Positions 7,302 to 14,272 of a stretch of DNA of 15,357 nucleotides are shown here, in pieces; the stretch's first letter is position 1, and every line of letters begins with the position of its first letter. The notes beneath the pieces were generated by a model. The model made no database searches, was not told where the DNA came from, and saw only the letters and a list, made by a program, of their open reading frames with translations. Both the position numbers and the translations under genes were made by a program. This DNA comes from Bacteroidaceae bacterium (GTDB lineage: Bacteria > Bacteroidota > Bacteroidia > Bacteroidales > Bacteroidaceae): the NCBI GenBank assembly GCA_024695315.1, contig JAILIJ010000285.1:1-15357 (forward strand), written 5' to 3'.

Positions 7302-8227
7302 GGATTGAGACAATTTTCGAAATGACTTCACCATACAGAGACAAGTTCCGTATTTCAGGATACAAGTTTGGAAGTGGAGAAAAAACACTCGCCATTGTTG
7401 GAGCTATGCGAGGTGATGAGGTGCAGCAACAGTATATTTGCTCGCAAATTGTAAAAAGACTGACTGTCTTGGAACAGTGTGGGGATATAACGGAAGGGAA
7501 ATGCATACTGGTTATCCCATCATGTAACCCTTTTTCAATGAATGTTAGTAGGCGATTCTGGGCTATGGACAATACGGATATCAATCGTATGTTTCCGGGC
7601 TACGACCAAGGAGAAACAACACAACGCATTGCTGCGGCCATTTTCAATACTCTCATAGAATATAAATATGGAATACAACTTGCCAGCTTCTACGTGCCAG
7701 GAAATTTTGTTCCTCACGTAAGAATGCTCAGAACGGGATATGAGGATATTGATACGGCTTGTCTGTTTGGCATGAAATTTGTAACGACTTGTGAGCCTAG
7801 GCCTTTTGATACCACACTACTTAACTATAATTGGCAACTATGGAACACGAAGGCTTTCTCTGTGTACGCTGGACAAACAGATCAAATTGATATTGAAAAC
7901 AGCGAGACGACTATAGATGCTATTCTTCGAATGATGAGCAGAACAAAAATAATACATCATAAATCTATAGCTATTGATTATAGGTCGATTATAGCGGATG
8001 AGGGGGAACTGCAACATATCAAAGCTGGTCATGCTGGTATATTATATAGAGTTCAAAGAGTCGGAAGTAGAGTGGTGCCTGGAGATACGATTGCACATAT
8101 CATACATCCTTACAATGGACAAATATTAGAGGAAGTAAAAGCCACGACGGAGGGTATTATATTTTTTGCTCACCACAGACCTGTGGTTTTGCAAAATGCT
8201 TTATTGTTCATGATTTATAGTATATAG
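7298..8227 (+). CDS. AstE/AspA-like (M14) paralogue with lost catalytic residues (probable pseudoenzyme)
   Basis: A 309-residue homologue of the preceding protein with the same domain order: an M14-type core, then a C-terminal barrel-like part with GDTIAHIIHP (262-271) and TTEGIIFFAHHRPVV. Aligning the two by eye, zinc ligand His39 is Arg38 here (AMRGDE), zinc ligand His126 is Ala129 (IQLAS in place of DIHSS), and catalytic Glu188 is Tyr190 (SVYAG). Glu41 and the Asn96-Arg97 pair in DINRMFPG remain. The frame is full length with no stop or frameshift and is coupled to its neighbour by an ATGA overlap, so it is maintained as a protein rather than decaying. A regulatory or heteromeric-partner role is inferred; deacylase activity is unlikely. 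The terminator at 8368-8404 follows. Confidence 0.85.
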   Translation: MRIETIFEMTSPYRDKFRISGYKFGSGEKTLAIVGAMRGDEVQQQYICSQIVKRLTVLEQCGDITEGKCILVIPSCNPFSMNVSRRFWAMDNTDINRMFPGYDQGETTQRIAAAIFNTLIEYKYGIQLASFYVPGNFVPHVRMLRTGYEDIDTACLFGMKFVTTCEPRPFDTTLLNYNWQLWNTKAFSVYAGQTDQIDIENSETTIDAILRMMSRTKIIHHKSIAIDYRSIIADEGELQHIKAGHAGILYRVQRVGSRVVPGDTIAHIIHPYNGQILEEVKATTEGIIFFAHHRPVVLQNALLFMIYSI

Positions 8228-8367
8228 TTACGTAGCATTTTTTACCACATAACTATGGTCTCAACCGATATTCAATTACGCAAAAGAAAGCGTGGAATGA
8301 AGACAAGTGAAAACATAATACTTTGTGCATAATCGACAAAGTGAAACATATTATTCTATTCTGAAAA

Positions 8368-8404
8368 AAATAAAGATGTGCAATTTTATTGCATGTCTTT
8401 ATTT
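8368..8404 (+). terminator. Hairpin terminator of the five-gene operon
   Basis: The stem 8368-8383 pairs with 8389-8404 around the loop TTTTA. It is 16 bp including two adjacent G-U wobble pairs and is flanked by an A-run upstream (about 8363-8370) and TTTATTTC downstream. It lies about 140 nt after the last operon stop codon. The A-run could also allow it to work on the minus strand. Confidence 0.65.
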
Positions 8405-8705
8405 CTTCGTATAATTCAAATATCGCGAAATTTATGTGTCGGAATGTTGAATTATGTCTGAACACGATAAAGAAAGGAAAGAATGGGAATCTTGTGATTT
8501 ACTTTTTAGAGCGTTTTGTGATTTTTCTGTATGAAAAAGGAAAAATATTTCAGTTTTTATTTGCAATTTTGTTAAATAATATTTATTTTGTCCAAATCTT
8601 AAACCTACCCCTAACAATGATATGGTGAAAGATATATAATGCGTTGTCCGTTTGAAAATGTAGAGTCCCTAAGTAATGTAGTTTATATCTCAACATTTAT
8701 CATAG
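8405..8705. other. Intergenic, no supported gene
   Basis: AT-rich. Short open frames on both strands (for example 8389-8628 plus, 8432-8617 minus, and a 31-codon frame from ATG at 8639) show no family features. Any upstream portion of the BspA-like gene whose end survives at 8800-9158 is not recognisable here. Confidence 0.5.
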
Positions 8706-9158
8706 ATGACTTTGACTATCAGGACTTCATATAGTCGTGATAATGTCTTGAGTTGCGGGACGGACATCGTACACCGCACTTTTTTGTTCCCATATGTTTG
8801 CATTCATACTAATGTACCTATAAATATTGAATATGAAGCATTTGATAAAAGCACTTACAATGGTATTTTATTCGTTCCAAAAGGTTCATATCTTGAATAT
8901 TCTAATCACCCTGTATGGGACCGTTTTAGTAAAATTGTCGAGGATGGCGATGAGATAGTGCCCATTGACGATATTGCTAAGGCTGATATAAAGGTTCGTG
9001 CTACGGTTGATGGTATTAGCGTGATAGGTGCTGCTGCGGATATTTATACTGTTGGTGGTGTTCTTGTTGCTGGCGATGTAGAGGGAAATGTTGCTCTTCC
9101 TGCCGGTGTATATGTGGTTAAGAGTAACGGAACGAACCGAAATATACTTGTCAAGTAG
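8706..9158 (+). pseudogene. C-terminal relic of a BspA-like leucine-rich-repeat surface protein
   Basis: The open frame gives 150 residues, of which only the part from about residue 30 resembles a family. It has the end of the last repeat (EYEAFDKSTYNGILFVPKGS, 42-61), VWDRFSKIVE (69-78), and a C-terminal beta-sandwich tail with ADIYTVGGVLVAG and LPAGVYVVKSNG. That tail resembles a type IX secretion sorting domain or the ending commonly seen on Prevotella BspA-like proteins. Full members have many repeats and a signal peptide; neither is present. The first 25-30 residues look unrelated and the ATG at 8706 is probably accidental. The fragment most likely remains from deletion or recombination of a larger surface-protein gene and is probably not expressed as a functional product. 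Confidence 0.75.
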
Positions 9159-9195
9159 ATGGTTCAATGAGATGAGTAATGTCTTTTATTTTTGA

Positions 9196-9277
9196 GGGTG
9201 CATCAAAAGTCAATAGGGTAATATTTATACTTTCAAAATGTCAGCAATATTTTTGCCGTTTTGACTTTTGGCATCCC
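9196..9277. repeat. Possible 82-bp MITE-like inverted-repeat element
   Basis: GGGTGCATCAAAAGTCAA at 9196-9213 is matched imperfectly by TTGACTTTTGGCATCCC at 9261-9277. The inner ten bases (CAAAAGTCAA/TTGACTTTTG) are perfect and the outer part differs by small shifts. The ends beginning GGGTGC and ending ATCCC look like insertion-sequence termini, but no transposase and no clear target-site duplication are seen. It could also be a long hairpin in the 3' region of the relic gene. Confidence 0.35.
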
Positions 9278-9587
9278 TTAATGCATAATAACTCTAAATA
9301 AATTTTTTTTATTTGTTTTGCCCCAATATTAGATACGTTGGCTTTCGGAAATTTGTTCATTGTATTTTTTCTTCCTCGACTATCATTTTTTAGTACAATT
9401 TAACTTCGTTTTAACTGCTTTCTAATTACTTCCGAAACTTAAATCATTTTTCACTTTTTATATTACTATATGCTAAAACTTTGAACTTTTAGCGGTACTT
9501 TGTAGAACATTTTATTCATCAAAGCAGAAGATTTTTTTCTGCAGGGTTATTCTCTGCTTAATACTGAAAAATACTTCAAATAGCGCT

Positions 9588-9626
9588 GTGGTATGGTCGT
9601 ACCACACTGTGGTACAACCATACCAC
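9588..9626. repeat. GTGGTA-type 39-bp intergenic palindrome
   Basis: The arms 9588-9606 and 9608-9626 are 19 bp each with one mismatch (C9598) around a single central base. Each arm itself begins GTGGTA and ends TACCAC, so the unit can fold as one long hairpin or two short ones. It shares the GGTA/TACC outline with the repeats at 172-257. Confidence 0.85.
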
Positions 9627-9786
9627 GCCGCGATTTCGAAAACTTATCCAAAATAATAGATTAATTTTTTCTGAAGCCTACATGAATTTATGCGCTTAAA
9701 TGAAATAATTATCAATCTTAAAATGCCTAATCATAGCTTATCTCAAAGAAACATCTCGCATTTTTCAAAAATTATAACTTCTTAAG

Positions 9787-9808
9787 CACTGCTCAAACAC
9801 TGCTCAAA
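9787..9808. repeat. 11-bp tandem duplication CACTGCTCAAA x2
   Basis: CACTGCTCAAA at 9787-9797 is repeated exactly at 9798-9808. The unit length equals that of the array at 1664-1707 although the sequence differs. Confidence 0.85.
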
Positions 9809-9829
9809 CGCCGTTATCGATAGTCGACA

Positions 9830-9877
9830 GAAAAAAGAAAAGGAGTTAATGGATTTTTTGATAGTCCATTAACTCCT
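9830..9877 (-). terminator. Rho-independent terminator of the porin gene
   Basis: Read on the minus strand, AGGAGTTAATGGA (complement of 9865-9877) pairs with TCCATTAACTCCT (complement of 9841-9853), a perfect 13-bp stem, followed by TTTTCTTTTTT. It lies about 30 nt after the porin stop codon. Confidence 0.9.
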
Positions 9878-9907
9878 AGTTAAATTCTTATGTTGATAGA
9901 TTTCGGT

Positions 9908-11074
9908 TTAGAAACGGAAATAAGTCTCTGCCCAAATCTCGTTGTAGTGCTTGTCTGTTGATGCACGGAAATCGTTGAAGTTGTATTGAATCTGAAGTTT
10001 CAAGTTCTTGTGAAGCTGGAACTCAGGAATGATTGAGTATGTGCATTGTGCTGTACGCCATGATTTACCGCTGCGATATGTCTGGTATTGTGCTGACAAC
10101 TTGAACCAATCGTTGATAGGTTGTCCAACAACAACATACCATGCATCGTCATTGCGAGTTGTGTAGTGGCTATGACCCCATTCTCCGCGAACAGTCAAAC
10201 CATTTTCTCCGTTGTATTTTACACCGAAGGCATAGCGGTCGCGTTGCTCTCCACCACATTCTCCAGTCCATCCAAATGCGCCAATAACGAGCCCTTTTAC
10301 TGGCTGGAACTGGATTGTTCCGATGTAGTCTTTCTTTCCGTCTGCATCGCTCTTGTTGATACCTTCACCATTCCACATGCCTACCTGATAGTGGATGAGG
10401 TTGTGGTTGTCGTCACCAACCTTGAGGAAGTCACCCTGTAACTGGATACCCTGGTCACGACCACCGCCGCTCCATGAGTCACCCATGTAGTCGCCAGTCA
10501 TTTTTTTTGTGAAATAAGAATAGTCACCTGTTGAGATGTCCCATGGGTTCATAGGGTTTTCAAAACCGAAAGCACGTTTGAACTGTCCAACCTTAATCAT
10601 GGCAAATTTATATTTCTGCCACTCGATGAACACGTCCTTCATGTGGAAACTATTGTTGTTTGTCTGAATCTGGATGCGGTACTTGAAATCATTCAAGATT
10701 GTTCCGTCTACATATAAGCGTATGAGACGCTGTGAGAATCCACTACCGCCTTTTGCACCATCCTTGTCAGAGTATGAATATTTGCCAATGGCATATCCTC
10801 CGAACTTAGGTGCAGAAGCATAATCTTTTAGGTCGCGGCTGTATGGAATGTTAGAGTCGTCATTAAGTGTAGAGCTATTCTTTGCATTGAATGACGCCTC
10901 GAGATTTTCGTTGATAAGTTCAGTTACGAATCCTGATGGCTCATCAGCGTCTGTGCTAAATGTGTTCTCTTCGTTTGGGGATTGTGTGTTGATACTCTCT
11001 TTTTCTTCATTCTCTGCCATTACCGGAAGAGAAATGAGCATTGCCAATAAGGCACAGCGAAATGAATTGTTCAT
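9908..11074 (-). CDS. Porin O/P-type outer-membrane beta-barrel protein
   Basis: I chose the ATG at 11074 (388 residues) over the in-frame ATG at 11095. It begins directly with a good signal peptide, MNNSFRCALLAMLISLPVMA, with cleavage likely after the final Ala. The mature part starts with an acidic, Asn/Ser-rich stretch (to about residue 80), then a beta-barrel with alternating polar and aromatic strands. Examples are RLIRLYVDGTI, FHMKDVFIEW and GQFKRAFGFENP; the last resembles the conserved region of phosphate-selective porins O and P. The C-terminus ends in ETYFRF, with terminal Phe as expected for barrel assembly. The family forms outer-membrane channels, but the phosphate label comes from the Pseudomonas members and should not be assumed here. 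Monocistronic, with its own terminator at 9830-9877. Confidence 0.85.
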   Translation of the reverse strand: MNNSFRCALLAMLISLPVMAENEEKESINTQSPNEENTFSTDADEPSGFVTELINENLEASFNAKNSSTLNDDSNIPYSRDLKDYASAPKFGGYAIGKYSYSDKDGAKGGSGFSQRLIRLYVDGTILNDFKYRIQIQTNNNSFHMKDVFIEWQKYKFAMIKVGQFKRAFGFENPMNPWDISTGDYSYFTKKMTGDYMGDSWSGGGRDQGIQLQGDFLKVGDDNHNLIHYQVGMWNGEGINKSDADGKKDYIGTIQFQPVKGLVIGAFGWTGECGGEQRDRYAFGVKYNGENGLTVRGEWGHSHYTTRNDDAWYVVVGQPINDWFKLSAQYQTYRSGKSWRTAQCTYSIIPEFQLHKNLKLQIQYNFNDFRASTDKHYNEIWAETYFRF

Positions 11075-11206
11075 AATTTTAATGTTTTGCGTCAATATTA
11101 TTGTCTTTTTAACTTTCTTTGACTAAATTACATGCAAATTTCGTAAAAGTTTTCAAAAAAAATGGTGAAAATCGTCATAAAAATATAAACATATCAAGTT
11201 ATTTTA

Positions 11207-11214
11207 TATATTTG
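11207..11214 (+). promoter_or_regulatory. Candidate -7 element upstream of DUF4494 gene
   Basis: TATATTTG matches TAnnTTTG and lies about 78 nt before the ATG at 11292, but no TTTG is present at the usual -33 distance. It sits in the 217-bp spacer divergent to the porin gene. Confidence 0.35.
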
Positions 11215-11291
11215 CATGTTAATTACTGTGTTTTTGAAATGTAGAATTATAAGGCATAGTATATTTTTGTCAATATATAAAATAAAATTAT

Positions 11292-11774
11292 ATGATTATT
11301 AATGGATGGTTCGAATGTAAAGTGAAGCTTGAAAAGCAGGTGGAAGGAAGTGATATGCCGAAGAAGGTTCCTGAGGTATATTTGGTTGATGCGCTAAACT
11401 TTACAGAAGCAGAGGCGAGGATTATTGAGGAGGTGTCTCCATATTGTAGCGGTGAAGTAGAGGTGATGGATATTAAGAAGGCACGTTATGCTGAGATGTT
11501 TCCTTGTGAGCTAGATAGTGCTGATAAGTGGTTTAAGGTGAAGTGTATGTTTGTTACACTTGACGAAAAGACACAGCAGGAGAAGAAGTCTTCACAGAAC
11601 ATTCTGGTACAAGCAGGTGATCTGCGTGAGGCCATACGTTATTTTGATGAGGGCATGAAGGGATCTATGGTAGATTATGAGATAGCAGCTGTTAATGAAA
11701 CCAATATCCTTGATGTGTTCCCATATACTACAAAACCTGGAAAAGATGATAAGCCAGAATTTGAACAAGGTTAG
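11292..11774 (+). CDS. DUF4494 family protein
   Basis: A 160-residue soluble protein with no signal peptide or membrane segment. It has the order of conserved pieces I associate with DUF4494 of Bacteroidetes: GWFECKV (5-11), EVYLVDALNFTEAEARI (28-44), KWFKVKCMFVTLDEK (79-93), ILVQAGDLREAI (103-114) and ETNILDVFPY (135-144). Function is unknown. The last 29 bases overlap the start of the YggS gene (from 11746), suggesting coupled translation. The link to PLP homeostasis is only by position. The ATG at 11292 is the natural start since homology begins within the first few residues. Confidence 0.85.
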   Translation: MIINGWFECKVKLEKQVEGSDMPKKVPEVYLVDALNFTEAEARIIEEVSPYCSGEVEVMDIKKARYAEMFPCELDSADKWFKVKCMFVTLDEKTQQEKKSSQNILVQAGDLREAIRYFDEGMKGSMVDYEIAAVNETNILDVFPYTTKPGKDDKPEFEQG

Positions 11775-12429
11775 GTCCAGTTTGAAGGATGGTGTGGAAC
11801 TGGTAGCAGTGTCAAAATATCATCCTGTATCTGAACTTTTGGAAGCATACAATGCTGGACAGCGCATATTTGGCGAAAGTCATGTACAAGAGTTAGTTGC
11901 AAAGTATGATGCCTTGCCAAAGGACATTGAATGGCATTTTATAGGTCATTTGCAAACTAACAAAGTAAAGTACATAACGCCATTTATAAGTCTTATTCAT
12001 GCAGTTGATTCCATGAAGCTTTTGAAGGAGATAAATAAACAGGCTCTAAAGAACGGAAGGGTAGTAAACTGTTTGCTTCAGCTTCATGTGGCACAAGAAG
12101 AAACGAAGTTCGGTTTTACTCCTCAAGAACTGGTTGATGTCTTGGCTGCAGGTGAATGGAAAGATATGACAGGAATACATATTGTTGGTGTTATGTGTAT
12201 GGCCACTAATACTGACGATGACGATCAGATTCATAGAGAGTTTAGGCTTGCCTATGATACATTCTGTAATGTTAAAAAGGAGTTCTTTGCGGATGATGAC
12301 AGTTTTAAGGAACTCTCTATGGGTATGAGTGGGGATTATATGATAGCACAGTATGAGCATAGTACTATGGTGCGTGTAGGTAGCATGATATTTGGAAATC
12401 GCGATTATTCTACAAAGTTTACAATATAA
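11746..12429 (+). CDS. yggS: YggS/PLPBP family pyridoxal-phosphate homeostasis protein
   Basis: 227 residues from the ATG at 11746, the usual family length. An in-frame ATG at 11695 would add 17 residues that only read through the DUF4494 gene in another frame. The single-domain TIM-barrel family binds PLP on a lysine without known catalysis and balances free PLP and amino-acid metabolism. The PLP lysine is Lys24 in AVSKYHP. Other conserved parts are FGESHVQE (about 42-49), HFIGHLQTNK (64-73), SMGMSGDY (191-198), and the phosphate-contact region HSTMVRVGSMIFG (205-217). It overlaps the DUF4494 gene by 29 bp and lies 43 bp before the Crp-like gene, so all three may be cotranscribed. Confidence 0.93.
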   Translation: MISQNLNKVRSSLKDGVELVAVSKYHPVSELLEAYNAGQRIFGESHVQELVAKYDALPKDIEWHFIGHLQTNKVKYITPFISLIHAVDSMKLLKEINKQALKNGRVVNCLLQLHVAQEETKFGFTPQELVDVLAAGEWKDMTGIHIVGVMCMATNTDDDDQIHREFRLAYDTFCNVKKEFFADDDSFKELSMGMSGDYMIAQYEHSTMVRVGSMIFGNRDYSTKFTI

Positions 12430-12472
12430 AAAATAAAACAATACTACTTTAATTATTTCTAAGACTAAGATT

Positions 12473-13066
12473 ATGGAAAAAAAACGAGATGTAGCACGCG
12501 AGATATGTCGCAGCTATAATGTAGCCTTAAGTCCTGAGAATCTCGAAAAGTTTGCAGAGATTCTTTTACCACGAAAACTCCTTAGAGGTTCACACGCCCT
12601 TATGGAAGGAGATGTTTGTGATTATATGTATTATGTAGAAAGGGGACTGGTCCTTCAGTATTATCGTAAGGGTAAGCTCACTGTGTCAGAATACATAGCA
12701 CATGAGGGTGATATGGTTATCTGTATCGAGAGTTTCTTCCAGCGTCAACCTTCTAAGATTGCAATTGTCATGTTGGAGCCAAGTGTCATATATGGTATTC
12801 CGCATGATGAGCTATTCGAATTGGCAAGTCAGTCGTATGAGTTCTGTCAGCTTATCTTTGCCATTGAGCAGCGATCACTTATCATTTCTCAGCAGAAGGC
12901 AGATGTTATTCGCTTTGAAAGTGCTAAGGAGCGTTATTTGAGAACTCTCAAGGAAAATCCTGATATTGTGCGCCGTGCACCGCTTCATAATGTAGCTTCT
13001 TATCTTCAGATGACTCCAGAGACGCTTTCTCGTGTACGTGGTGCAACTACAGAGGATGATATTTAA
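12473..13066 (+). CDS. Crp/Fnr-family transcription regulator
   Basis: 197 residues with an N-terminal cyclic-nucleotide-binding-like beta barrel (about 25-115) and a C-terminal winged helix (about 150-190). The recognition part is PLHNVASYLQMTPETLSRVRG (170-190). The phosphate-binding cassette residues of E. coli CRP (Gly-Glu and Arg-Ser) are not visible near GDMVICIESFF (79-89), so cAMP binding is doubtful, and there are no Fnr-type N-terminal cysteines. The C-terminus ends soon after the HTH, as is common in Bacteroidetes members of roughly 190-220 residues. Its target genes cannot be told from the sequence. The strong terminator at 13100-13152 follows. Confidence 0.88.
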   Translation: MEKKRDVAREICRSYNVALSPENLEKFAEILLPRKLLRGSHALMEGDVCDYMYYVERGLVLQYYRKGKLTVSEYIAHEGDMVICIESFFQRQPSKIAIVMLEPSVIYGIPHDELFELASQSYEFCQLIFAIEQRSLIISQQKADVIRFESAKERYLRTLKENPDIVRRAPLHNVASYLQMTPETLSRVRGATTEDDI

Positions 13067-13099
13067 GAGTATGTATATGTACCTTTATGGTATATGTAT

Positions 13100-13152
13100 A
13101 ATATAACAGAAGACCCACCTGAACAAGGTGGGTCTTCTGTTATATTCTTTTT
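13100..13152 (+). terminator. Strong rho-independent terminator after the Crp-like gene
   Basis: A perfect 21-bp stem (13100-13120 with 13126-13146) around the 5-nt loop GAACA, with core AGAAGACCCACCT, is followed by CTTTTTG. It sits between convergent genes. On the minus strand it lacks a good U-tract, so any termination of the dehydrogenase transcript there is less certain. Confidence 0.92.
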
Positions 13153-13159
13153 GAGAACT

Positions 13160-14119
13160 TTACTCCGCATTCACTTGGTTTTCCGGTTCTCCTTTTATGA
13201 ACGCTTTTATATTGTTGGCGCAGATGCTTATCAAACGTTGGCGCGCTTCTCGTGTAGCCCATGCTATGTGTGGTGTTAGGAAACAGTTCTTTGCGCCAAG
13301 CAGCGGATTGCCTGCGTCTGCAGGTTCTTTGGTGAGTACATCTGCTCCGTAGGCAGCAAGTTTGTTGTTATTGAGTGCAGCTGCAACATCATTTTCGTTG
13401 ACGAGTGGTCCACGTCCTGTATTGATTAGTATAGCACTTGGTTTCATAGTTGCCAGTCTGTCAGCATTAACCAAGTGTTTTGTAGCTTCGTTAAGTGGGC
13501 AATGTAGACTTATAATGTCTGCATCTTTGAAAAGCTCGTCCATGCTTACTTTTTTTACTCCTTCGGGAAGGTCTTTTTCGTTTTTAGAAGTGTAAGCGAG
13601 TACATTCATTCCGAAAGCAAGTGCAATTTTTGCCGTAGCCTGTCCTGTGTTACCGAATCCGACAATGCCTATTTTTTTACCTGCTAATTCGAAAAGATTA
13701 TGGTCGAGATAGCAGAAGTCTGGAGAAGATGTCCATTTCCCAGTTCTGTTTGCGTTGGCGTAGTGGTCAACTCTGTTTACGATGTTTAGTATGTGACTGA
13801 AAGCCATCTGTGCCACACTTTCCGTGCTGTATGATGGAATGTTGGTGACAATGATGTTTTGTTTTGTAGCAGCTTCTAGGTCTACGACATTGTACCCTGT
13901 GGCTAAAACACCAATGTACATAAGACGTGGAAGCAAGTTAAGTGTTGCTGCGTCGAGTACAACTTTGTTTGTGAGGACCATTTCCGCCCCTTTACATCTT
14001 TGGACAATTTCATCGGGTGCAGTTCTTTCGTACACCTCAATGTCTGCGATTTTTTCTAGTTCTGACCAATCAAGGTCATTTTGTGTTACTGTATATCCGT
14101 CGAGTATTACTATTTTCAT
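13160..14119 (-). CDS. D-isomer 2-hydroxyacid dehydrogenase (glycerate-dehydrogenase-like)
   Basis: 319 residues from the ATG at 14119, chosen over the in-frame ATG at 14143 because the protein naturally begins MKIVILDGYT, and the other start lies at the predicted transcription start. The NAD-binding Rossmann motif is GFGNTG (154-159). Catalytic residues of the family are present: Arg236 in NTGRGPLV, Glu265 in TKEP and His284 in TPHIAWA. Asp260 in GADV is also conserved. The substrate-binding part includes GVLATGYNVVD (70-80). The family reduces 2-oxoacids to D-2-hydroxyacids with NADH; the 'glycerate dehydrogenase' label (hydroxypyruvate to D-glycerate) is the common annotation for such genes, but specificity cannot be read here. 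Monocistronic with promoter at 14146-14153. Confidence 0.9.
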   Translation of the reverse strand: MKIVILDGYTVTQNDLDWSELEKIADIEVYERTAPDEIVQRCKGAEMVLTNKVVLDAATLNLLPRLMYIGVLATGYNVVDLEAATKQNIIVTNIPSYSTESVAQMAFSHILNIVNRVDHYANANRTGKWTSSPDFCYLDHNLFELAGKKIGIVGFGNTGQATAKIALAFGMNVLAYTSKNEKDLPEGVKKVSMDELFKDADIISLHCPLNEATKHLVNADRLATMKPSAILINTGRGPLVNENDVAAALNNNKLAAYGADVLTKEPADAGNPLLGAKNCFLTPHIAWATREARQRLISICANNIKAFIKGEPENQVNAE

Positions 14120-14145
14120 TTTTACAATCAATATTGATTTCATTG

Positions 14146-14153
14146 CAAATATA
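14146..14153 (-). promoter_or_regulatory. -7 element of the dehydrogenase promoter
   Basis: On the minus strand this reads TATATTTG, a full TAnnTTTG match, about 27 nt upstream of the ATG at 14119, leaving a leader of roughly 20 nt. A TTTG at -33 is not evident. Confidence 0.5.
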
Positions 14154-14215
14154 TATAATAAAAATGAAATAGCGTATCAGGAATGATGAATTATATACTT
14201 AATAAATGTATAAGC

Positions 14216-14251
14216 AAAAAAAAGGTGTCTTTCCTGTGTGGAAAGACACCT
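14216..14251 (-). terminator. Rho-independent terminator of the aldolase gene
   Basis: On the minus strand a 12-bp stem (complement of 14240-14251 with 14223-14234, core AGGTGTCTTTCC) around a 5-nt loop is followed by a run of about eight T. It lies about 20 nt after the aldolase stop codon at 14273-14275. Confidence 0.93.
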
Positions 14252-14272
14252 GAAGATATCTATTGTTATAGA

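Larger units (their letters stand above)
9159..9825. other. Non-coding AT-rich spacer with repeats
   Basis: No gene was recognised. It contains a possible MITE-like inverted-repeat element (9196-9277), a small hairpin GCAGAA...TTCTGC near 9524-9542, the GTAC-rich palindrome (9588-9626) and an 11-bp direct duplication (9787-9808). It separates the plus-strand BspA relic from the convergent porin gene. Confidence 0.6.

Noticed and set aside
11075..11095. Upstream ATG start for the porin
   Set aside because: It would add seven residues before an otherwise well-formed signal peptide that starts at 11074.
11310..11330. GGTTCGAAT reminiscent of a tRNA T-arm
   Set aside because: It lies within the DUF4494 coding sequence (GWFECK) and no cloverleaf can be built around it.
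12046..12441. 131-codon minus-strand open frame
   Set aside because: Antisense shadow of yggS; Cys/His/Ile-rich translation with no family signal.
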